Positions 1-8,502 of a stretch of 64,000 nt of DNA are shown in pieces (the stretch's first letter is position 1; the number at the start of each line of letters is the position of its first letter). Both the position numbers and the translations under genes were made by a program. The notes under the pieces are model-generated. The model was not told the origin of the DNA. It searched no databases and saw nothing but the letters and a program-made list of their open reading frames with translations. The stretch is from Comamonas sp. (GTDB taxonomy: Bacteria; Pseudomonadota; Gammaproteobacteria; Burkholderiales; Burkholderiaceae_C): the NCBI GenBank assembly GCA_031277805.1, contig JAITLR010000019.1, positions 1 through 64,000 of the forward strand, in the 5' to 3' direction.

Positions 1-263
1 ACATCGTGACCGGGGCGTGTGCTCTTGCTGAGGATCACGCCCTTGCTGGTCGAGGACGAGGCATTGCCCATGCCGTCGATCTGCTTGCCATAGGGATCGG
101 GACTGCCCAGGGCGCGCAGAAAAATCGCGTCACGCACGGCGCCTGCCTGCTGGGCCGCTTCTGGCAAGTCCTGCAGTTTGAAGAACACGCCCTTGCTGGT
201 GCCGCCGCGCATGTAGGTGGCGGCAATCTTGATCTGCGGTGCAAACCGCGCTGTCTCTGTCAT
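1..263 (-). CDS. prpF: 2-methylaconitate cis-trans isomerase PrpF (N-terminal part, cut by window edge)
   Basis: The first 87 codons are present, read from the ATG at 263; the rest lies beyond the window. The N-terminus contains MRGGTSKGVFF followed by a DLP segment, the hallmark of the PrpF family (diaminopimelate-epimerase fold). PrpF works with AcnD in the methylcitrate cycle, isomerising 2-methylaconitate so that aconitase can form 2-methylisocitrate during propionyl-CoA oxidation. It follows acnD on the same strand after 34 b, so it is probably the last gene of the prpC-GntR-acnD-prpF unit. Its short leader is occupied by one of the dyad repeats. The ribosome binding site (AAGAGA) is weak. 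The identification is firm; only the end is missing. Confidence 0.9.
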   Translation of the reverse strand, partial: MTETARFAPQIKIAATYMRGGTSKGVFFKLQDLPEAAQQAGAVRDAIFLRALGSPDPYGKQIDGMGNASSSTSKGVILSKSTRPGHD

Positions 264-276
264 GGAAATCTCTTGT

Positions 277-325
277 TTTAATAGCTGCTTGTGCTTGTCA
301 GGATTGCGTTTCAAGCACTTTTTGC
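277..325 (+). repeat. Comamonad-type dyad repeat, copy 1
   Basis: The sequence ATAGCTGCTTGTGCTTG, then after a longer spacer CAAGCACTTTTTG, fits the family seen throughout the window (ATAGCTGC..GCGCTT, short spacer, AAGCGCT..GGC, T-rich end). It fills the prpF-acnD gap and runs into the last codons and stop of acnD. It is one of the weaker matches because its spacer is long. Confidence 0.4.
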
Positions 326-2952
326 TCTTGGGTTTCAGCAAGGAAGTCCTGCGCAAAACGCTGCAGCACGCCACCGGCTTCATAGATGCTGACTTCCTCG
401 GCCGTGTCCAGGCGGCAGAGCACGGGCACTTCGGTGCGTGCACCGGTAGTTCGGTAGATATGCAGCGTGAGTTCGGCGCGGGGCTGGCGCTGGCCGATCA
501 CATCAAAGGTCTCGGTGCCGTCCAGGCCCAGTGTGTGGCGTGTGGTGCCGGGCAGGAACTCCAGCGGCAGCACGCCCATGCCGATCAGATTGGTGCGGTG
601 AATGCGCTCAAAGCCTTCGGCAGCTATGGCCTCCACACCGGCCAGACGCACGCCCTTGGCTGCCCAGTCGCGGCTTGATCCCTGACCGTAGTCGGCGCCC
701 GCGATGATGATCAGCGGCTGCTTGCGATCCATATAGGTCTCGATTGCCTCCCACATGCGCATGACCCGGCCTTCGGGCTCGACGCGGGCCAGAGAGCCTT
801 GGGTCACTTTGCCCTCGTCATTCATCACCATTTCATTGAACAGCTTGGGGTTGGCAAAAGTGGCGCGCTGGGCCGTCAGGTGGTCGCCGCGGTGGGTGGC
901 GTAGGAGTTGAAGTCCTCCTCGGGCAGACCCATCTGGTGCAGGTACTCACCGGCGGCGCTGTCCATCATGATGGCGTTGGATGGTGAGAGATGGTCGGTG
1001 GTGATGTTGTCGGGCAGTATGGCCAGAGGGCGCATGCCGCGCAGCGTGCGTTCTCCTGCCAGCGCGCCCTCCCAGTAGGGGGGACGGCGGATATAGGTCG
1101 ATTGAGGGCGCCAGTCGTAGAGAGGCTCCACGCTCTCTCCTTGATCCGCATGAATGGCGAACATCGGCTCGTAGACCTTGCGGAACTGCTCGGGCTGCAC
1201 AGCGGCCTTGGCCACGGTGTCGATTTCCTCGTCGCTGGGCCAGATGTCCTTGAGGCGGATTTCGCGGCCCTGGAAGATGCCCAGCACATCGTTTTCAATG
1301 TCGAAACGGATGGTGCCTGCAATCGCATAGGCCACGACCAGTGGCGGCGAAGCCAGGAAAGCCTGTTTGGCATAGGGGTGGATGCGCCCGTCGAAGTTGC
1401 GGTTGCCCGAGAGCACGGCCGTGGTGTAGAGATCGCGCTCAATGATCTCTTGCTGGATGACGGGGTCGAGGGCGCCGCTCATACCGTTGCAGGTGGTGCA
1501 GGCAAAGGCGACCACGCCAAAACCCAGGGCTTCGAGGTCGCCCAGCAGGCCCGCCTGTTGCAGATACAGAGGAACGGTCTTGGAGCCAGGGGCCAGCGAG
1601 GTCTTGACCCAGGGTTTGCGCGTCAGACCCAGATTGCGAGCATTGCGGGCCAGCAGGCCTGCGGCAATCACATTGCGAGGGTTGCTGGTGTTGGTGCAAC
1701 TGGTGATGGCAGCAATGATGACGGCGCCATCGGGCATGGCGCCCGGCCTGGCGCCGAGTGTCTGGACCCAGGGACCGGCAATGCCTTTGGCCGCCAATTC
1801 GTTGGTTGCCACGCGGGCATGCGGGTTGGACGGGCCGGCCATGCTGCGAACCACACTGGACAGATCGAAGCTCAGCACGCGCTCGTACTCGGCGTGTTCC
1901 AGGCTGTCGGCCCAGAGACCTGCCTGCCTGGCATAGGTCTCGACCAGTTGCACCTGTGCAGGTTCCCGGCCTGTGAGGCGCAAGTAGGCGATGGTCTGCT
2001 CGTCGATGGCGAACATGGCGGCCGTTGCACCGTATTCGGGGGCCATATTGGAGATGGTGGCGCGATCGCCAATCGTCAGGCTGCGTGCGCCTTCGCCAAA
2101 GAATTCCAGATAGGCGCCCACCACTTTTTGCTGGCGCAGGAATTGGGTCAGAGCCAGCACGATGTCGGTGGCCGTGATGCAGCTCTGGCGCTTGCCGGTC
2201 AGTTGCACACCAATGATCTCGGGCAGGCGCATCCACGAGGCACGGCCCAGCATCACGTTCTCTGCTTCCAGGCCGCCCACGCCCACGGCGATCACACCCA
2301 GTGCGTCCACATGCGGCGTGTGGCTGTCCGTGCCCACCAGGGTGTCGGGATAAGCTTCGCCATTGATAGCGTGGATCACAGGGCTCATGCGCTCCAGATT
2401 GATCTGGTGCATGATGCCGTTGCCCGGAGGAATCACCTCCACATTCTTGAACGAGCGCTTGCACCAATCGATGAAGTGAAAGCGATCCTCGTTGCGGCGG
2501 TCTTCAATGGCGCGGTTTTTCTCGAAAGCTTCCGGGTCATAGCCACCGCATTCCACAGCCAGCGAATGGTCCACGATCAGCTGCACGGGCACGACGGGGT
2601 TGACGGCAGCAGGGTCGCCGCCTTGTTCGGCGATCACATCGCGCAGGCCCGCAAGATCGACCAGCGCCGTCTGGCCCAGGATGTCATGGCAGACCACACG
2701 GGCGGGGAACCAGGGGAAGTCGCGTTCGCGCTTGCGCTCCACGATCTGGGTCAGGCATTCGGTGAGGATGGCCGGGTCGCAGCGGCGCACCAGGTTTTCG
2801 GCATGCACGCGGCTGGTATAGGGCAGGCTTGCCCAGGCACCGGGGCGTATGGCATCGATGGCAGCCTGCGCATCGAAGTAATACAGAGCAGTCCCGGGCA
2901 GAGGGCGGCGATAGATGCCGGGATGAGTATGGGGGGGCAAAGGCTTGCTCAT
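298..2952 (-). CDS. acnD: Fe/S-dependent 2-methylisocitrate dehydratase AcnD
   Basis: 884 residues, the usual length for AcnD, an aconitase-superfamily enzyme that dehydrates 2-methylcitrate to 2-methylaconitate. The [4Fe-4S] ligands are visible as SCTNTS (about residue 419) and the CTTCNG motif (about 485-488). The C-terminal swivel domain with GADYGQGSSRDWAAKG is present. The AcnD-PrpF pair replaces the PrpD route. The gene starts 20 b after the GntR-like gene and is followed by prpF, which supports one transcript with prpC. The Shine-Dalgarno sequence is poor, so translation may be coupled to the upstream gene. The last codons lie in a repeat element. Confidence 0.96.
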   Translation of the reverse strand: MSKPLPPHTHPGIYRRPLPGTALYYFDAQAAIDAIRPGAWASLPYTSRVHAENLVRRCDPAILTECLTQIVERKRERDFPWFPARVVCHDILGQTALVDLAGLRDVIAEQGGDPAAVNPVVPVQLIVDHSLAVECGGYDPEAFEKNRAIEDRRNEDRFHFIDWCKRSFKNVEVIPPGNGIMHQINLERMSPVIHAINGEAYPDTLVGTDSHTPHVDALGVIAVGVGGLEAENVMLGRASWMRLPEIIGVQLTGKRQSCITATDIVLALTQFLRQQKVVGAYLEFFGEGARSLTIGDRATISNMAPEYGATAAMFAIDEQTIAYLRLTGREPAQVQLVETYARQAGLWADSLEHAEYERVLSFDLSSVVRSMAGPSNPHARVATNELAAKGIAGPWVQTLGARPGAMPDGAVIIAAITSCTNTSNPRNVIAAGLLARNARNLGLTRKPWVKTSLAPGSKTVPLYLQQAGLLGDLEALGFGVVAFACTTCNGMSGALDPVIQQEIIERDLYTTAVLSGNRNFDGRIHPYAKQAFLASPPLVVAYAIAGTIRFDIENDVLGIFQGREIRLKDIWPSDEEIDTVAKAAVQPEQFRKVYEPMFAIHADQGESVEPLYDWRPQSTYIRRPPYWEGALAGERTLRGMRPLAILPDNITTDHLSPSNAIMMDSAAGEYLHQMGLPEEDFNSYATHRGDHLTAQRATFANPKLFNEMVMNDEGKVTQGSLARVEPEGRVMRMWEAIETYMDRKQPLIIIAGADYGQGSSRDWAAKGVRLAGVEAIAAEGFERIHRTNLIGMGVLPLEFLPGTTRHTLGLDGTETFDVIGQRQPRAELTLHIYRTTGARTEVPVLCRLDTAEEVSIYEAGGVLQRFAQDFLAETQEQKVLETQS

Positions 2953-2971
2953 TTTTGTCTTGTGGGGAGGT

Positions 2972-3439
2972 TCACAAAGCCAGGGCAGGGTGGTGCTCGG
3001 GGTTGAGATTGGAAAAGGCGGGGAGCGGGTGTAAGGCGGGGCTGGACCTGTCGTGCAGCTTGCCAGGAGCCAGCTGCAGCCGGGCCAGGGCCACGGCGTG
3101 CAGTTGTTGAGTCAGAGCGGTGCTGACGGTATGGGGCTGGTTCTGCAACCTGGCCAGATGGCCGGCCAGCAGTTCGCAAAGTTGTCTGGCTTCCAGCACC
3201 TGAGCGGGCGTGAGCCGGGTCACGCTCATGCCGCGCCGGGGCTGGGCGGTCAGCAGGCCTTCGTGGCACAGCAGTTTCATGGCCTCGCGCACGGGGGTGC
3301 GGCTCACGCCAAATTCCCGGGCCAGTGCACCATCGTTGATATCGCTGCCAGGAGGCATCTGATGGCTCAGAATGCGCTCGCGCAGTTTGTCGGCAATGGC
3401 GATGCACAGCGAATGGGGTTGCATGGTCTGGGCAGTCAT
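2972..3439 (-). CDS. Short GntR-family transcriptional regulator, C-terminal domain truncated
   Basis: 155 residues. The N-terminal half is a normal GntR winged helix (ALAREFGVSRTPVREAMKLL), followed by the first helix expected of an FCD ligand domain. FCD regulators usually run to about 220-250 residues; here the remainder is missing and the tail is rich in Ala, Leu, Pro and His without the FCD metal-binding histidines. It lies inside the prp operon, 16 b after the prpC stop and 20 b before acnD. I chose the ATG at 3439; one at 3424 is also possible. A longer reading from 3583 would overlap prpC. It probably binds DNA, but whether it senses a ligand is doubtful. Confidence 0.75.
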   Translation of the reverse strand: MTAQTMQPHSLCIAIADKLRERILSHQMPPGSDINDGALAREFGVSRTPVREAMKLLCHEGLLTAQPRRGMSVTRLTPAQVLEARQLCELLAGHLARLQNQPHTVSTALTQQLHAVALARLQLAPGKLHDRSSPALHPLPAFSNLNPEHHPALAL

Positions 3440-3455
3440 GGCGTGTGCGGTGGGT

Positions 3456-4640
3456 TTACTGTCGTTCGTCGATGGGCACAAACTGCAGATCGTCGGGGCC
3501 GGTGTAGTTGGCGCTGGGGCGGATGATCTTGTTGTCCTGGCGCTGCTCGATGATGTGGGCCGCCCAGCCGCTGGTGCGGGCAATCACGAACAGCGGTGTG
3601 AACATGGCAGTGGGCACGCCCATCATGTGATAGCTGACGGCGCTGAACCAATCGAGGTTGGGAAACATGTTCTTGACTTCCCACATCACCGATTCCAGTC
3701 GTGCAGCGATGTCGTACATCTTGGTACTGCCGGCTTCGTCGGAGAGCTGCTTGGCCACGCCCTTGATGACCACATTGCGCGGGTCGCTGACGGTGTAGAC
3801 GGGGTGGCCAAAGCCGATCACGACTTCCTTGGCATCCACGCGGCGGCGGATATCGGCCTCGGCCTCGTGAGGGGTGTCATAGCGCTTCTGGATTTCGAAA
3901 GCGACTTCGTTGGCGCCGCCATGCTTGGGGCCGCGCAGTGCGCCAATCGCGCCGGTGATGGCAGAGTACATATCGCTGCCCGTGCCAGCCACCACGCGGG
4001 CCGTGAAGGTGGATGCATTGAACTCGTGCTCGGCATACAGATTGAGCGAGGTGTGCATGGCGCGTACCCAGCTTTCGGATGGAGCGCTGCCATGCAGCAG
4101 GTGCAGAAAGTGACCCCCGATGGAGTCGTCTTCGGTCTCCACCTCGATACGGCGGCCCGAGTTGCTGAAGTGGTACCAGTACAGCAGCATGGATCCCAGC
4201 GATGCCATCAGGCGGTCGGCGATGTCGCGGGCACCCGGCAGATTGTGGTCGTCCTTCTCTGGCAGGGCGCAGCCCAGAGCCGAGACGCCGGTACGCATCA
4301 CATCCATGGGGTGGCTGGCGGCGGGCAGCTGTTCCAGCGCTACCTTCACACTGACGGGCAGGCCGCGCAGGGCCTTGAGTCTGCTCTTGTAGGCCTTGAG
4401 TTCGGCGCGGGTAGGTAGCTTGCCATGCACCAGCAGGTGGGCGATTTCCTCGAATTCGCAAACCTCGGCAATGTCCAGGATGTCATAGCCGCGGTAGTGC
4501 AGATCGTTGCCGGTTTTGCCAACAGTGCACAGTGCGGTATTGCCGGCCGTCACGCCCGACAGGGCCACGGATTTCTTGGGTTTGAAAGCTCCGCCTGTGG
4601 GGCGGGCGGATTGGGCGATGGGTTCGGCCACGGTGCTCAT
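3456..4640 (-). CDS. prpC: 2-methylcitrate synthase PrpC
   Basis: 394 residues. Citrate synthase fold enzyme that condenses propionyl-CoA with oxaloacetate to 2-methylcitrate, the first step of the methylcitrate cycle. Family blocks are clear: the early [18 protein letters not shown] segment, [17 protein letters not shown], the catalytic-region [18 protein letters not shown] with its histidine, and [15 protein letters not shown] strong GAGGAG lies 7 b before the start. It is the first gene of the minus-strand prp unit and is divergent from the ScfR-type regulator across 194 b with several TTTTGCRAA-like boxes. prpB (methylisocitrate lyase) is not in this window. Confidence 0.96.
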   Translation of the reverse strand: MSTVAEPIAQSARPTGGAFKPKKSVALSGVTAGNTALCTVGKTGNDLHYRGYDILDIAEVCEFEEIAHLLVHGKLPTRAELKAYKSRLKALRGLPVSVKVALEQLPAASHPMDVMRTGVSALGCALPEKDDHNLPGARDIADRLMASLGSMLLYWYHFSNSGRRIEVETEDDSIGGHFLHLLHGSAPSESWVRAMHTSLNLYAEHEFNASTFTARVVAGTGSDMYSAITGAIGALRGPKHGGANEVAFEIQKRYDTPHEAEADIRRRVDAKEVVIGFGHPVYTVSDPRNVVIKGVAKQLSDEAGSTKMYDIAARLESVMWEVKNMFPNLDWFSAVSYHMMGVPTAMFTPLFVIARTSGWAAHIIEQRQDNKIIRPSANYTGPDDLQFVPIDERQ

Positions 4641-4707
4641 GCAAGTCTCCTCAAATATGGAACAAGCCGATCAAGCCACTGTTTTTTGTCAGCTCTGATC
4701 TGCCATA

Positions 4708-4800
4708 CTTCGCAATCTACGCATTTGCATTTCATTGTGATAGGACTGAATTGGCGAATCATTGCGAAGCAAAAAACAGCGATTTTGCAAATTTTGCGAA
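4708..4800. promoter_or_regulatory. Candidate ScfR operator cluster between prpC and its regulator
   Basis: The divergent promoter region carries CTTCGCAAT (4708-4716) as an exact inverted match of ATTGCGAAG (4761-4769). It also carries a direct pair ATTTTGCAA (4782-4790) and ATTTTGCGAA (4791-4800) with a 9-b period. RamB, an actinobacterial relative of this regulator, is known to bind TTTGCAAA-type boxes, so these are good candidates for control of prpC and autoregulation. Inference from pattern only. Confidence 0.55.
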
Positions 4801-4834
4801 TATCACAACAAGAGAAGAACAAGGAGCAATCAGC

Positions 4835-6289
4835 ATGGCCAAGACTTTCATGGGTGTGCGCCTGCGCAGCTTGCGTGCCGAGCGTGGCATGACCCAGGCC
4901 GCACTGGCCCAGGCGCTGGAGCTCTCCCCCAGCTATCTGAACCAGATCGAGCAGGATCAGCGCCCGCTCACCGTGGCCGTGCTGCTCAAGATCCACAAGG
5001 TGCTGGGGGTCGATATCCAGCAGTTTTCCGAAGATGAGGAAGCGCGTTTGCTGGCACGGTTGCGCGATGCACTGGCAGCCATGCCTCTGCCCGAGGCCGC
5101 CGTGCCTCTGCCTGAGCTGCGCGAAGTTGCATCCAAGCTGCCGCAGTTGGCGCAAGCGTTGCTGGTCATGCACCAGCGCCATCTGGCAGATGCCGAGCGA
5201 CTTGAGGCGTTGACGGCGCGTTTGGGCGATGGCCGTTCAGAGTTGGGGGAGGGCTATTCCGGGCAGCTGCTGGCTGAGCCTGCACGCCAGATGCCGTTTG
5301 AGGCCGTGCGTGACTTTTTCTTTGCCCATCGCAACCACTTTGACGCGCTGGACCGAGCGGCAGAAGCCCTGGCCGTGCAGGCAAGGGAGCAAGTCAGCGC
5401 CCAGGGTGGCAGCTTTCAGGAGTGGCTGCAGTTCCGGCTGCAGGCCAGGCACAAGGTGCTGGTATTGCGCAACGGTCATGGTGGAGAGCACAGCCATCGT
5501 CGCTTTGATGCGGCCACACGCACGCTTTATGTCGCGCCGCAGCTGCGTCCGGCCCAGCAGGCATTTCAGTTGGCGACCCAGTTGGCATTGCTGGAGTTTG
5601 ATGCGCTGATTGAAGAGGCACTCCAATCCACCCATTGGCAGGACGATGCCACGCGACGCCTGGCGCGCATGGGCCTGGCCAACTATGTGGCCGGTGCGTT
5701 TGTGCTGCCTTATGGCGAATTTCTGCAGGCGGCAGAAAGTCTGCAATACGACATCGATTTGCTGGCACGCCGTTTTGGGGTGGGCTTCGAGACGGTGTGT
5801 CACCGCCTGTCGACCTTGCAGCGGGCCGAGGCACCGGGCGTGCCCTTTTTCTTCATTCGTGTGGACAGGGCGGGCAATATCAGCAAGCGGCAATCAGCCA
5901 CGCACTTTCACTTCTCCAAGACCGGCGGCACCTGCCCGCTCTGGGGGGTGTACGAGGCTTTCACCCAGCCGGGCCGCATCGTGCCGCAACTGGCCAGCAT
6001 GCCCGACGGGCGCGTTTATCTGTGGATAGCCCGCACCATCAGCCGTGCCGGTCAAGGTTGGGGAGCGCCGGGCAAAACCTTCTCGATAGGCCTGGGCTGC
6101 GATCTGCAGCATGCGGCACGGCTGGTGTATTCCAAGGGACTGGATTTACGCAATCTGGATGCGGCAACGCCCATAGGCATGGGTTGCAAGGTGTGCGAGC
6201 GCGGCGCCTGCCCGCAGCGCGCCTTCCCGTTTGTGGGCAAGCCGCTGCGCGTCAATGAAAACGAGAGCGGTTTTGTGCCCTATGGCTGA
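4835..6289 (+). CDS. ScfR/RamB-type short-chain fatty acyl transcriptional regulator
   Basis: 484 residues. N-terminal XRE-type HTH (about residues 7-62, LAQALELSPSYLNQIEQDQR). A central segment resembles the IrrE/ImmA-like domain but has no HExxH metal motif (LARMGLANYVAGAFVLPYGE). The C-terminal DUF2083-like domain is Cys-rich (GGTCPLW, CKVCERGACPQRAFP). Proteins of this architecture regulate acetate/propionate (glyoxylate and methylcitrate) genes. Its position divergent from prpC indicates that it controls the prp operon, perhaps responding to an acyl-CoA. I chose ATG 4835 behind AAGGAG rather than the longer reading from 4751, because upstream codons lie in the operator region. Confidence 0.88.
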   Translation: MAKTFMGVRLRSLRAERGMTQAALAQALELSPSYLNQIEQDQRPLTVAVLLKIHKVLGVDIQQFSEDEEARLLARLRDALAAMPLPEAAVPLPELREVASKLPQLAQALLVMHQRHLADAERLEALTARLGDGRSELGEGYSGQLLAEPARQMPFEAVRDFFFAHRNHFDALDRAAEALAVQAREQVSAQGGSFQEWLQFRLQARHKVLVLRNGHGGEHSHRRFDAATRTLYVAPQLRPAQQAFQLATQLALLEFDALIEEALQSTHWQDDATRRLARMGLANYVAGAFVLPYGEFLQAAESLQYDIDLLARRFGVGFETVCHRLSTLQRAEAPGVPFFFIRVDRAGNISKRQSATHFHFSKTGGTCPLWGVYEAFTQPGRIVPQLASMPDGRVYLWIARTISRAGQGWGAPGKTFSIGLGCDLQHAARLVYSKGLDLRNLDAATPIGMGCKVCERGACPQRAFPFVGKPLRVNENESGFVPYG

Positions 6290-6383
6290 TACAGCCTGGC
6301 GCGAAGGAGACGGCAGTTGTTGGAACTTTTGATGTGCCAATGCTGATGCAACGCGGCTGGATGAGATGAGGCGAGTCTTATCC

Positions 6384-6629
6384 CTATAGCTCGCTGATCT
6401 GTACTGACGGGGTGACCCTCAGCGCCTCGTCAATCAGCACCCGCATGGCCAGAGCGGAGATGGAAGCATCGTTCAGGTGGTCGACAAAGTAGAAACCATC
6501 GGCCTCCAGTGTGAAGTCATAGACTGGCATCTGGCCTGAGGCCACTTCTGATGCGGGCAGCTTGCGTTGCAGCTGTTCTATGCCAAAGCCCAAAGGAACG
6601 GGAAAGCGGATCTTGTATTCAATGCCCAT
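6384..6629 (-). CDS. Small protein of unknown function (81 aa)
   Basis: I do not recognise a family. The start MGIEYKIRFPVPLG, then FTLEADGFYFVDHLNDASISALAMRVLIDEAL, reads like a real globular protein, with alternating hydrophobic residues and no bias. It is the third gene of a minus-strand group after the AhpD-like gene and the 104-residue unknown, 31 b behind the latter. A longer reading to 6740 would overlap that gene, so I preferred ATG 6629. Co-transcription with the neighbours is likely. Confidence 0.6.
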   Translation of the reverse strand: MGIEYKIRFPVPLGFGIEQLQRKLPASEVASGQMPVYDFTLEADGFYFVDHLNDASISALAMRVLIDEALRVTPSVQISEL

Positions 6630-6660
6630 AGGCGGATTGTGAGAGATGCAGGCTTGTCGA

Positions 6661-6975
6661 TCAGGCTTCCCGGCGCCGGTAGGCGATATGCGCCAGGGCC
6701 TGGAGTGCCTGGGGGTACGGGGCTGCCAGGTGCTCTTCATTCACGGACCATGGGCCTTGCAGGTCGGCCAGCACTTCGGTTGTGGCGATGGAGCCGCCCT
6801 CGCGGGCATCTTCGCAAGGCAGGCCGTCATATTCAAAGCGCAGGCGCAGCAGCTGGCAGGCCGCATCGGCTTCTATGGAGGCTTGGCGCAGCTGCGGATG
6901 CACGGCGCCCAGCAGTGCCCGCTGCAGCGACAGCAGCAAGAGGCGGCTGTCTACGGTCTGGGCATTAAGCGGCAT
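6661..6975 (-). CDS. Conserved-looking hypothetical protein (104 aa)
   Basis: Family not recognised. It begins MPLNAQTVDSRLLLLSLQ and contains a QLLRLRFEYDGLPCED segment and an ALAHIAYRRREA end. Its ATG overlaps the stop of the upstream AhpD-like gene (TGATG at 6973-6977), so translation is probably coupled and the two proteins may work together. There is no signal peptide or membrane segment, so it is likely cytoplasmic. Confidence 0.65.
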   Translation of the reverse strand: MPLNAQTVDSRLLLLSLQRALLGAVHPQLRQASIEADAACQLLRLRFEYDGLPCEDAREGGSIATTEVLADLQGPWSVNEEHLAAPYPQALQALAHIAYRRREA

Positions 6976-7556
6976 CAGGCTTTCTTTTCTCGCGGCACGC
7001 GACCCATCAGATAGAACTCGGGGTTGGGCGTCATGCCTGCAAAGCTGGCCATGCGATTGGACAGACCAAAGAAGGCCGTAATGGCGGCAATATCCCAGAT
7101 GTCTTCATCGTCAAAACCGTGGGGGTAGAGCGCTTCGTAGTCGGAATCATCGATTTCATGGCTGCGCTGGCAGACCTTCATTGCAAAGTCCAGCATGGCG
7201 CGCTCGCGCGGGCTGATGTCGGCCTTGCGGTAATTGACCGCCACCTGATCGGCAATCAGCGGCTTTTTCTCATAGATACGCAGGATGGCACCATGTGCGA
7301 CCACGCAGTACAGGCACTGGTTGGCCGCGCTGGTGGTCGTGACGATCATCTCGCGCTCGCCTTTGGTCAGCGATCCTTCTTCCTTGCTCATCAGCGCATC
7401 GTGGTAGGCGAAGAAGGCCCGCCATTCGGCCGGGCGGCGCGCAAAGGCCAGAAAGACATTGGGAATGAAGCCCGATTTTTCCTGCACTTCCTGGATGCGC
7501 TGCCGGATGTCTTCGGGCAGGCTGTTCAGATCGGGAAAGGGGTAGCGGTTTTTCAT
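6975..7556 (-). CDS. Peroxidase-related AhpD/carboxymuconolactone decarboxylase-like protein
   Basis: 193 residues. Contains the AhpD-type redox motif in NQCLYCVVAHG (CxxC followed by H) and the YRKADISPRERAMLDFAMKV helix typical of the uncharacterised peroxidase-related branch. Such enzymes reduce peroxides with a CxxC dithiol, although this particular subfamily has no settled substrate. ATG 7556 follows GGAGACAGG; an extension to 7694 has no good start signal and passes through a repeat. First gene of a three-gene group with two small unknowns. Confidence 0.88.
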   Translation of the reverse strand: MKNRYPFPDLNSLPEDIRQRIQEVQEKSGFIPNVFLAFARRPAEWRAFFAYHDALMSKEEGSLTKGEREMIVTTTSAANQCLYCVVAHGAILRIYEKKPLIADQVAVNYRKADISPRERAMLDFAMKVCQRSHEIDDSDYEALYPHGFDDEDIWDIAAITAFFGLSNRMASFAGMTPNPEFYLMGRVPREKKA

Positions 7557-7665
7557 GGTGCCTGTCTCCTTGGCTGTCTGCTTGACTGTGTGACTTTTGA
7601 CAGGCCAAGCATGACATGTGGATAGCCTCCAAAGCTGTCGTTTGTGTTGCAGATGCTGCTGTTTT

Positions 7666-7720
7666 ATGCCTTTTGGCTTGAAACCCTTGTACATGAAGCG
7701 CAGGTAGCTATTGAATTCAA
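7666..7720 (-). repeat. Comamonad-type dyad repeat, copy 2
   Basis: Read on the minus strand it is ATAGCTACCTGCGCTTC, a 6-b spacer, AAGGG, then GCCAAAAGGC, matching the family arms. It lies between the LysE gene, whose stop it touches, and the AhpD-like gene, both on the minus strand. Confidence 0.6.
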
Positions 7721-8388
7721 AGCATTTGCGGTGCGTTGACCCCGATCAGCAGCATGCCAAGGCCCAGCAGGACACAGCCCAGGCTGCGATCGACCCAGGG
7801 GCGAATCGCCTGTACCTTGGGTTGCAGCGCAGGAGCCGAAAAAAAGCAGGCCACCAGCGCAAACCAGACTACATGGGCTGTGGCGATGAAAAGACCGTAG
7901 GCCAGCTGCGTGGGCATGGCGATGGTGGGGCCAACGACCTGGGTGAACAGGCTCAGGATGAAGAGGGCCGTCTTGGGGTTGAGTGCATTGGTCAGGAAAC
8001 CCAGACGAAAAAAAGCGAAGGCCTTGGGGCCGCTGTGCGCCATGCGGGAATGAACTGGCTCCGAATATGGTGTTGCTGGCGCGGCCTGTTCAGGCTGTAC
8101 GGCGGTAGCACCTGCCTCGCGCCATAAAGCCATGCCCAGCCACACCAGATACGCAGCCCCCGCCCATTTGAGCGCCGTGAACAGCCAGGGCAGGCGCTGC
8201 AGCAGCACGCCCAGACCCAGCAAGGTGTGTGTCATATGCACGAGCACGCCGCAGCCAATGCCCAGTGCCACCAACAGGCCGGCGCGACGCGATTTCATCA
8301 GGCTGGTGCGGGTCACCATGGCGAAGTCTGCACCAGGGCTGATGACGGCGAGGGTGGTGATCAGTATGACAGTGGGCCAAGCATTCAT
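7717..8388 (-). CDS. LysE/RhtB-family amino acid exporter
   Basis: 223 residues. The N-terminus ITTLAVISPGADFAMVTRTS is the LysE-family signature (PGPxxxxxxxxx-like first membrane segment), and about six hydrophobic segments follow. Members export amino acids or related small molecules across the inner membrane. ATG 8388 gives the normal family length; a reading from 8514 adds an unlikely N-terminus and overlaps the divergent LysR start. The divergent LysR probably regulates it. Substrate unknown. Confidence 0.88.
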   Translation of the reverse strand: MNAWPTVILITTLAVISPGADFAMVTRTSLMKSRRAGLLVALGIGCGVLVHMTHTLLGLGVLLQRLPWLFTALKWAGAAYLVWLGMALWREAGATAVQPEQAAPATPYSEPVHSRMAHSGPKAFAFFRLGFLTNALNPKTALFILSLFTQVVGPTIAMPTQLAYGLFIATAHVVWFALVACFFSAPALQPKVQAIRPWVDRSLGCVLLGLGMLLIGVNAPQML

Positions 8389-8502
8389 GAGATATTTGAT
8401 TGAGTTGAAGTCATGGTTTGCCAAATGCATCCGCTTGATGAAAATGGCTTGATATCGATAATTCATTCCGAATTTAGGCAAAACCGCCTCATCTGAATAA
8501 CG

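Noticed and set aside
991..3006. Long plus-strand open frame (671 codons) opposite acnD
   Set aside because: It mirrors acnD on the opposite strand; high GC keeps antisense frames open. The protein has no recognisable domain, while acnD is clear.
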